Shown here piece by piece: positions 57,061 through 64,000 of a stretch of 64,000 nt of DNA (positions within the stretch are counted from its first letter, which is position 1; each line of letters begins with the position of its first letter). Position numbers and translations under genes: made by a program. The stretch is taken from assembly GCA_023053685.1 (NCBI GenBank), contig JALIGW010000002.1, positions 170,343,430 to 170,407,429 on the forward strand. Reading direction: 5' to 3'. The notes below the pieces were generated by a model. That model was given only the letters and a program-made list of their open reading frames with translations, ran no database searches and had not been told where the DNA came from. This stretch comes from Diadophis punctatus similis (Eukaryota; Chordata; Lepidosauria; Squamata; Dipsadidae).

Positions 57061-57489
57061 ATAAATATCCCTAGGAAGGTCTGTTGTATCTTTGAACAGA
57101 TGTAAGTCAAGGCCTAGATATAACATCATTTTGAAACACTCTCAGATTGCAGAGGAAGTCAATGGAAGCAGTGTTTTGAAATCAGTCCGACAAACTTGCA
57201 TGGACGCACGCACAGCCTCCCTGCTCTGTCAGTTATATCTTCTCTGTTTTCAGAGCTATCCTTCAGCATTTTACACTTGTATATATGTACTGAGAATGAT
57301 TACTGCTTCCCTGATACCGTAGTTGTCAGAGTAATACTGAACAAATGACAGTGAATGAACAAATATAAATGGCCATGTTAAACTGACAGGCATTTAGAGT
57401 TAATAGCATGCTATGCACACATAGTATCTGTAGGGGGAGACAAAAACCTACCATGATGTAAGAAAAGAAATCTTGCTTCAAAAGGTACC

Positions 57490-57722
57490 TTTTTTTTTCA
57501 AGTGGCAACTGGACTTTCTTGATTTTTCTTGAAGACTTTCCACTTCTCATCCAAGAAGCTTCTTCAGTTCAAACTAACTGGGGTGGAATGGAAGGAATGG
57601 AAGTCAGCTGCAAAGAGAATAAGTATTTCCATTCTCATCCAGTTAATTTGAACTGAAGAAGCCTTTTGGATGAGAAGTGAAACATCTTCAAAAAAAAATC
57701 AAGAAAGTCCAGCTGACAATTG
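57490..57722. repeat. Long inverted repeat, possible Penelope-like terminal sequence
   Basis: About 85-bp arms: AACTGGACTTTCTTGATTTT...GTTCAAACTAACTGG against CCAGTTAATTTGAACTGAAG...AAGAAAGTCCAGCTGACAAT, with a spacer of about 55 bp. Each arm contains TTGGATGAGAAGTG and a GAAA-type stretch. This sequence recurs in vertebrate repeats. I link it tentatively to Penelope-like elements. Confidence 0.55.
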
Positions 57723-58509
57723 GTTGGGGGGGAGGGAGCACGTTTTGAAACAGCCATGGCCTAAATGTCTTAAGAATTTCCACAGACAAATCTTCCTTCA
57801 CTTAATACTAAGCAAATCATTGTGATATGCTGGATAGATCCAGAAGCAGCAGGATTTGGCCATGTCTAGAGTTCCTCTGAAGCTGAATATGCATGTAGAT
57901 TCTATTTGTGAGTGGTACTGGAGCAGCCGTGTATCCTGAATTCAGTTCTGTAATTAATACCCTGATATTATCAGTTGGATAATTAAACAGTGATGTTTGC
58001 TGAGTGCTTCAATATTACCTTACTTAAAATATCTACTTTGTTTTTTAGTTGGCAATTTATATCATGTTAATCAGGGATTCTTACTTAAATGCTTATGTTT
58101 AGTTTTTCCTTGTAAAAAGTGGTATAACAGATGTCATAATTTTGTAAGAATCTAATGAAGCAAAAAAAACCCACAATCGCCATGATATTTTAGATCCCAT
58201 GTTTACTTATTTGTATCTTGCTAATTTTTTTAAAATTTTCTTATGTTTCATTTATCTTTCATGATTTATATTCTTCCTTTTAGATGTTTAATTAAACAAA
58301 TGGGGGGGGGGATAGAAACCATTGTGTTTGTATGTGTGTGTATATATATACACACACCTATTTTGTACAGAAATAATATTAATAGAACCATTGTGTCCCG
58401 ACCAAACAGAACACAGTACTCAATTCTGCTGTAATGGTAAGATCGCACTTGAATCTTCCATTCTGAGCGAAACTGTAGTATAAAAGGGACATGGAAAAGC
58501 TGGACTGGA

Positions 58510-58725
58510 TTAGAGAAGACTAGCAAGATGAGAAGAGTCTGGAAACCAAACCCCCAAGGAACAGTTAAAGGAGCTGGATGTTTTTGGTTTGCAAAAGAGA
58601 AAACTAAGAGGAGATGCACTATGATGCAGGTCTACATACAGCTAAAAAGCTGTTTTGTAGAGGGACTGCAGGCATGTTCTCTATTGAAACAAGGAACAGC
58701 AGGCTGAAATTAACTTCAGTAAAGA
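58510..58725 (+). mobile_element. CR1 fragment
   Basis: AGGAACAGTTAAAGGAGCTG, TTTGGTTTGCAAAAGAGAAA and ACTAAGAGGAGATGCAC fit the conserved 3' coding part of CR1 LINEs. Diverged, with no open frame. Confidence 0.6.
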
Positions 58726-58858
58726 GAAAAAAAATATTTGGAGGAAAAAGTCATAGGGATACAGTGGCCAAGAAGGAGCAAAAATAGTGGTTGAAGAAAG
58801 GGAGAAATTGGGGATGAGTGTCCTAAAGGGAAAGTATAGATTGACAAACAGTTGGGGA

Positions 58859-59125
58859 CAGGGGCGGGTTGCTCTCTAAGTTGCTACCGGTGCGCTGTGA
58901 GCACATCTTCAAGTTTCGTGCGCGTGCGCACACGCTACGCTTGCATGCCCCCTTGTGCAATTTTGCTTCCGCGTATGCCCAGAAAGCAAAAAAGCCCAAA
59001 AATTCTGAAAAAAAGATGGCGACGGACTGGTGAAGACGACGGACTGGTGTCACGCACAAATTATGTAATTGGCCGGCCGCTACCGGTGCGGTAGAGTGGA
59101 CCGCACCGGTAGGAACCCACCACTG
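58859..59125. mobile_element. hAT MITE (CCGGTAG family)
   Basis: CAGGGGCGGGTTGCTCTCTA to GTAGGAACCCACCACTG. Flanks GTTGGGGA (58851-58858) and GTTGGGGG (59126-59133) are an 8-bp duplication with one change. Confidence 0.85.
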
Positions 59126-59149
59126 GTTGGGGGGGGGGGAGACTCAAGG

Positions 59150-59715
59150 ATGTTTATTTTTAAACATATTAACAGGAGCAAGAGTTTTATATGTACAACG
59201 ATGGAAAGTTCTGACATTTTCCGTAATGAGATAGTGGATGGATTTGGATGGTAAAGATGATAATGCCGACTAGTGGTACCGTGGTAAGATGAACGACCAA
59301 TAAATTTTACAAATAACTGAGCAAATAAAGTTGATTGACTGGCCAAGATGGCAAAATTGACAATATTGATTAGAGAAAAGACACTGATTGATTTTAATAC
59401 TGATTTGAAACCCCTTTTGGACTTTCTGTGTGAAACAGGAAAAAACTGTAATTATGATATATGTGTTTGATGATGGAAAAAAATAGTAGATAATAGGAAA
59501 ACATGTAAATTATGTTGGAGTAAGAGGTAACTTTAAATTTTATAACTGTTGTCAAAGAAAATTGCAAGTAATTTCTCTGAATTTCTTTTTCCTTTCTTTA
59601 GTTTTTCTTCTTTTTCTTTTTTCTTTCCTGTCTTAATTGTTTGTGTTGGTTTTATCTTTTTATTTAAAAAACTAGTTATTTAAAGTTATCTTTAAAAAAA
59701 AGAAATAAAAATGTT
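59150..59715 (+). mobile_element. L1-type LINE 3' end
   Basis: The stretch around 59340-59460 translates to pieces like AKLTILIREKTLIDFNTDLK and PLLDFLCETGKN, the C-terminus style of squamate L1 ORF2. A T-rich 3' UTR and GAAATAAAAATG follow. 5'-truncated and not open. Confidence 0.5.
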
Positions 59716-59723
59716 ATGTACCA

Positions 59724-59771
59724 TTCCCAATATAGAACAATATTGGGAACAATATTGTTCTATATTGGGAA
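59724..59771. repeat. Perfect hairpin, 22-bp arms
   Basis: TTCCCAATATAGAACAATAT plus TG pairs with CAATATTGTTCTATATTGGG plus AA across a GGAA loop (59746-59749). All 22 pairs match. Confidence 0.9.
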
Positions 59772-61019
59772 CAATGTAAAATTCAGAATAATTTCCTGAA
59801 ATCTATGTCAATGTCATTATACAAATAGTCTCCCGTATTTTTATGTAAAGTGATTGTTTTAAGCATTTGCCAATATTTTTCCTGAATCTCATGGAACATT
59901 GTGCATATTATAGACCCATCATGTAAAAAAATTGTGGACTCTCTTGGGAGAGAGAGAGAGGCAAAAGAGAAACATGGTATTTTCAACTATTCAATAAAAA
60001 TTTAAAACAGCCCTTGGAGTTTTTCAGTTCTTTGAATGCAACACTGAAAGCCTCAAGCTCCTTTTTTTTTAGATAAAAAAAGAGAACAACCATCCTTCCT
60101 GAAATTCAACATCCTTTTTATCTTCCAATGGGCATAATAGCTTGGATAAATACTTTTATATTGTTCTACTGGTAATTATATTTACATTGGGATTAGGTTT
60201 CATTACTGTGCTCCATATCCCTTTACGTCTATTTGCTGATACCATCTTCTGAAGATCATTTTTTCATGCATGCATACATAATGGTGCTACTTTATAAAAT
60301 TTTATTACTCCTGAAGGCAAAACAGATGTTTTGTTTTTCTTCAAAGCAACTGTGGGAGAGGGTTAATTTGATGGGGGAAGCAGTACAGTGCCAGAGGAGT
60401 CATATTATTATTTTTTTCCATGTCATTTCTTCAAACTCAATTGTCCCCAGCTGTTGTTAGCCTCACACGGGGATAGAGACACATAGAAATCTCAGAGAGA
60501 AGTCGCAGCTTTGCTTGTGTGATAAAGGAGAACCTACTAAACACTCAGGACCACTTCCCCAGTCAAATTTGCAGTCCAGGCAGCAGCTTCCAAAGAAAGA
60601 AATGTCAAGACAATCTCCCATGTCCTTCCTACTTCATGTCAAGTTCATTTTAGTTCTGTGTCAAGTGTTGAGAAACAATATTTTTCCACCCTGGAAGGAA
60701 GAGGTTGCTAAATGTGCCCTTTCATGAAAAATCTTCGAATTGAACAAACATACTGTAGCTTAAAAATATTACATGGGTTGAATTACTACAAGATCTTGTT
60801 TGCCAAGAAAAATGTCCTCTCTTTGCCACTTCTGACCACATGGTGACACTGGGTCAAGTGACATCAAGCTACACAATCCCTGAATTTGTTTGAAATCATA
60901 TTGGCTGCAAAAAAAATAATTTGGGGGGGGGGGGGAGGGAGCACAAAACAAATCCCAACCGCAGCAATTCTTTTTCAAAGATGTTTCAACATTTGGGTGC
61001 TATTTTGGGTGCTATATTA
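59772..61019. other. Unassigned AT-rich stretch
   Basis: No repeat or coding signal recognised. A G12-13 run lies near 60923-60936. Confidence 0.5.
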
Positions 61020-61251
61020 AGAGCCGAGGTGGCGCAGCGGTTAGAGGCAGGTACTGCAGGCCACTTTAGCTGACACTGATCCGCAGGTCAGTGGTTCAAA
61101 TCTCACCGGCTCAAGTTTGACTCAGCCTTCCATCCTTCCGAGGTAGGTAAAATGAGGACCCAGATTGTTGGGGGCAATATAAATATACATTGCTTACTGG
61201 TGTAAACCGCTTAGAGAGTGCTTGCACTGTGTGGCGATATATAAATCTCAC

Positions 61252-61322
<71 letters not shown>

Positions 61323-61324
61323 AT
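61020..61324 (+). mobile_element. tRNA-derived SINE (second family), near full length
   Basis: GAGCCGAGGTGGCGCAGCGG (A box), GTGGTTCAAATCTC (B box), a body including TTGCTTACTGGTGTAAACCG, and a tail of about 18 AAAT units (61250-61323). Confidence 0.88.
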
Positions 61325-61689
61325 ATCACTACCCCAACTCCAAGACCTTTTTCTCTTTCTTTTCATACTTTCCCCTCAAATTCTGGCAGTTTATTTTTTA
61401 TTATTTGAATTCTGTTGTATGATATGATACAAAAGTTATCTATTAATGATTCACATTTGAAAAGTATAATTCAGGAATTTTTTTTAAACTGCCTACAAAA
61501 CTACAGTAAGTGTGTGAACTGGAGATATGAAGTTGATCATAGGAAATATTTCCCAGATTTGTATTGCACATAACGAAACTGAACATTTCAAGTTTATTTC
61601 ATCAGCTTAGAGTAAGAATTATTTTCCCACTGTACTGAAACGTAATAGCTGAGCTGTAAATTAGGGTTTTCCCAGTTCATGTGCATCTA

Positions 61690-61829
61690 CTACCCTGTTT
61701 CCCCCAAAATAAGACATCCCCTGATAATAAGCCCAATCAGGCTTTTGAGTGCATGGCAATAAGGCCAAGCGCTTATTTCAGGGTTCAAAAAAATATAAGA
61801 CGGGGTCTTATTTTCGGGGAAACACGGTA
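61690..61829. mobile_element. Short mariner-like MITE
   Basis: ACCCTGTTTCCCCCAAAATA at the left and TTATTTTCGGGGAAACACGG plus TA at the right are inverted repeats, flanked by TA. Internally repeated AATAAGAC segments. Confidence 0.75.
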
Positions 61830-62068
61830 TTCAAGGTGGTTATACAAAACTCTTGCAGTGTTTAGAGTTCTATTCCCTTGTATTATACTATCCTAATTAT
61901 TCTAATATTCTAAGTATTCTAATTTATTATAATATACTCTGACTTCACATTTCTAAGATGTTTTCTCAGCAGCTTTAGTATTGTGCTGAATCCTTGTTGC
62001 CGGCTTTGCTTTTCTCCATTTTTGACGGGAAGATATAAGTTTGCTACCTTGCCTAGTTGTATTAATTC

Positions 62069-62539
62069 AGATAGTCCTTGACTTACAACCACAACTGAGC
62101 CCAAATTTTCTGTTGCTAAACAAGACAGTTGTTAAGTGAGTTTTGCCCCATTTTACGACCTGTCTTGCCACAATGGTTAAGTAAATCATTTCAGTTGTTA
62201 AATTAGTAGCACAGTTGTTAAGTGAATCTGGCTTCCCCATTGATTTAGCTTGTCAGAAGGTCACAAAAGGTGATCACATGACCCCAGGACATTGCAACCA
62301 TCATAAATATGTGTCAGTTGCCAGATGTCAAATTTTGATCACGTGGACCATGCTGCAGCCTTGAAAGAGACAGATACTTAATTAGATACAATTCGTTTAG
62401 TGACTGTTTCAAGTTACAATGACACTGAAAAAGAGATTTATGAGCGCTTTTCACACTTACAAAACTCACTTAACAACTGCATTGCTTAGCAACAGCAATT
62501 TTGGGCTCAACTATGGTCATAAATCAAAGACTACCTGTA
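62069..62539. mobile_element. TA-flanked palindromic MITE, copy 6 (long)
   Basis: From AGATAGTCCTTGACTTACAA to AATCAAAGACTACCTGTA. At about 470 bp it is longer than the other copies. The extra sequence near 62360-62400 (after ACCATGCTGCAGCC) may be a small internal insertion. Confidence 0.75.
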
Positions 62540-62547
62540 TTTTAGGA

Positions 62548-62770
62548 GAGCCAGCCTTGGTATAATGATTAAGACAGTAGGACAGAAAATCAGAAACCAT
62601 GAGTTCCAGTCCCACTTTGGGCACATATTCAGCTGGGTGACTTTGGACCAGTCACTCTCTCTCAGCCCTAGGAAGGAGGCAATGGTGAACCACTGCTAAA
62701 ATATTACCAAGAAAATTGCAAGCCTTCTCCAGGCAGTAACCAGGAGTCAACACTGATAAAAAGCATCCCC
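62548..62770 (+). mobile_element. tRNA-derived SINE with BovB-like tail (Sauria-type)
   Basis: Contains TGAGTTCCAGTCCC (B box), AGCTGGGTGACTTTGGACCA, TCTCTCTCAGCCC and the tail CAGGCAGTAACCAGGAGTCA. Same family as the copy at 12525. Confidence 0.75.
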
Positions 62771-64000
62771 CAAAAAGATGTTTTAGGTTGGAATCTCCCT
62801 AGTGTTAGAACTATTGTATATCATGTTTGAGCAAATTAATTGGTCTTTATATGAGAAAAATCAAGCAATTTCTTAAAACCATGGAATTATCCAGCATTTG
62901 GGAGTTCAGAATCTTTACTATTTACAGGGAGAATATCCTAGGAATTCTTCTTATTCTCATTCTTATTTCTGGCCAACATGTCTCAGTATGTCAAGAGTAA
63001 AAATAGAAACAACCAAAGGCGAGAGGGGAGGGGAGGGGAGAGGAGAGGAGAGGAGAGGAAAGGAAAGGAAAGGGTCTTGCTGGTAGCATCAATTATGTAC
63101 CTATCCCTTTTCTCATCATTACAGTATAAGACATGAGATTTCCTGGACATTATGGCTGTGTCCTTGCAAAATGTTAGAAGTACGATAGATAGAAGAAGAA
63201 AGATTAGAGAACTTCATATCATTCTTTGTCAGGGGGTCTCTCAAATTCAGAGTTACTGAAACACCTATCTCGGCAATGACAACATTATTTCAAGAAAAAG
63301 GGGATAGTGACAAGTCCCTTGGCTATAAAGTTAAGATTAAGTTCTATAACTGTATGAACTCTGAGTGCCAAGTATTAAAACTAACAAAAAGTTGAGATAC
63401 CTCCTTGACACAAAATGTATCTGGCAGGCTGAAAACAACCCAGAACACCTTGGGGAGTGTGTTTTCCCTCTTCTCCTCTTTAAGACAGAAATACATCCCT
63501 ATGTGGTTTTAGGCTTTAGGGATGTGGTACTGTTCACCCCAGGTATCCTAAGACCTAACCTGGAAAAGATACTGCAAACAGTTGCATACTGCTTTCAGCT
63601 CAGCCAGTATAAGCTACATATCTGTTCCTGTTCTAACAAAATCTATAAAGATAAGACATATATGAATACTGACACAGATATTAAATGAATAAAATAAGGT
63701 AGTGAATGTGTATGAGTGCGTGTGTTATATGCATGCTGGCTTGAAGGTCTGTGGCTGGATATGTACATCATGGTAAGCCATAATGTGGTTTGATTTCAGC
63801 TTAGTGCAATACAAATTCAGTCAATCTCTTTTTCTCTACGGATATTCTATGTACAATATGGGTGAGTATAGAAATATAGTTAAGGAAGCAAAGAGAAAAC
63901 AGTAGCAGTCACATTATCCATTCCAGGAAGACCTTTCTAGGAAATGCAAACAGTTTTACAATCATTTCTCCTTCAGTATAAATTCAGAATATCTCCACCG
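62771..64000. other. Unassigned right end of window
   Basis: Apart from the purine tract at 63018, nothing was recognised. A 107-codon frame at 63365-63688 has no family resemblance and no promoter or splice context. Confidence 0.5.
63018..63074 (+). repeat. Purine-rich (AGGGG/AGGAG/AGGAA)n tract
   Basis: About eleven 5-bp units that drift from AGGGG to AGGAG to AGGAA. Confidence 0.85.

Noticed and set aside
63365..63688. 107-codon ORF as a host exon
   Set aside because: No recognised family, no splice signals checked out and no conserved motif.

Overview
The window looks like nuclear DNA of a squamate reptile, most likely a snake. It carries a split vertebrate gene with canonical GT-AG introns and CpG-island promoters. 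Its repeats include tRNA-derived SINEs with a BovB-like tail, CR1, RTE and L1 LINEs, a young Ty1/copia element, long GATA arrays and many short hAT-type DNA transposons. The assignment to snakes is an inference from repeat content.

The only complete host gene is VDAC1, the mitochondrial outer-membrane voltage-dependent anion channel 1, on the minus strand. All eight coding exons can be placed between 17200 (start codon) and 3731 (stop codon). They sum to 852 nt, or 283 codons plus stop, which is the usual VDAC1 length. The 3' UTR runs to about 2880 with AATAAA at 2897-2902. The non-coding first exon probably lies in the CpG island near 33.5-33.65 kb, so the gene spans about 31 kb. A second CpG island at 0.55-1.25 kb, just past the VDAC1 3' end, holds a minus-strand ORF start with a hydrophobic leader and a good splice donor. 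By position this is a candidate first exon of C5orf15/KCT2, which sits downstream of VDAC1 in human. No other host gene was recognised from 34 kb to 64 kb.

Most of the rest is mobile DNA. The VDAC1 introns carry hAT MITEs, TA-flanked palindromic MITEs, SINEs and a probable solo LTR. At 21.9-26.9 kb a decayed RTE/BovB-like LINE is split by a palindromic MITE and by a full-length L1-type element. That L1 element (23829-26414, 16-bp target-site duplication) encodes only an ORF1 protein and has no reverse transcriptase. At 27.0-28.1 kb an outer hAT MITE contains a SINE remnant that holds a SPIN-like hAT element, each hAT with its own 8-bp duplication. At 36.1-41.2 kb lies a young Ty1/copia element with 266-bp LTRs differing at two sites, a TAATG duplication and a primer site matching the initiator tRNA-Met anticodon arm. 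One stop codon interrupts its gag-pol frame, and a 5'-truncated copy of the same L1 family sits in its leader. From 45.7 to 51.8 kb there are a jockey-type LINE 3' end, a Penelope-like GIY-YIG fragment, and a 3.5-kb CR1 split by a Helitron-like insertion.

The most unusual object is the hAT element at 52447-53090. It carries what reads as the first coding exon of EAF1 (ELL-associated factor 1), with upstream GC-rich sequence and the splice donor. This looks like capture of genomic DNA by a transposon, not a retrocopy.
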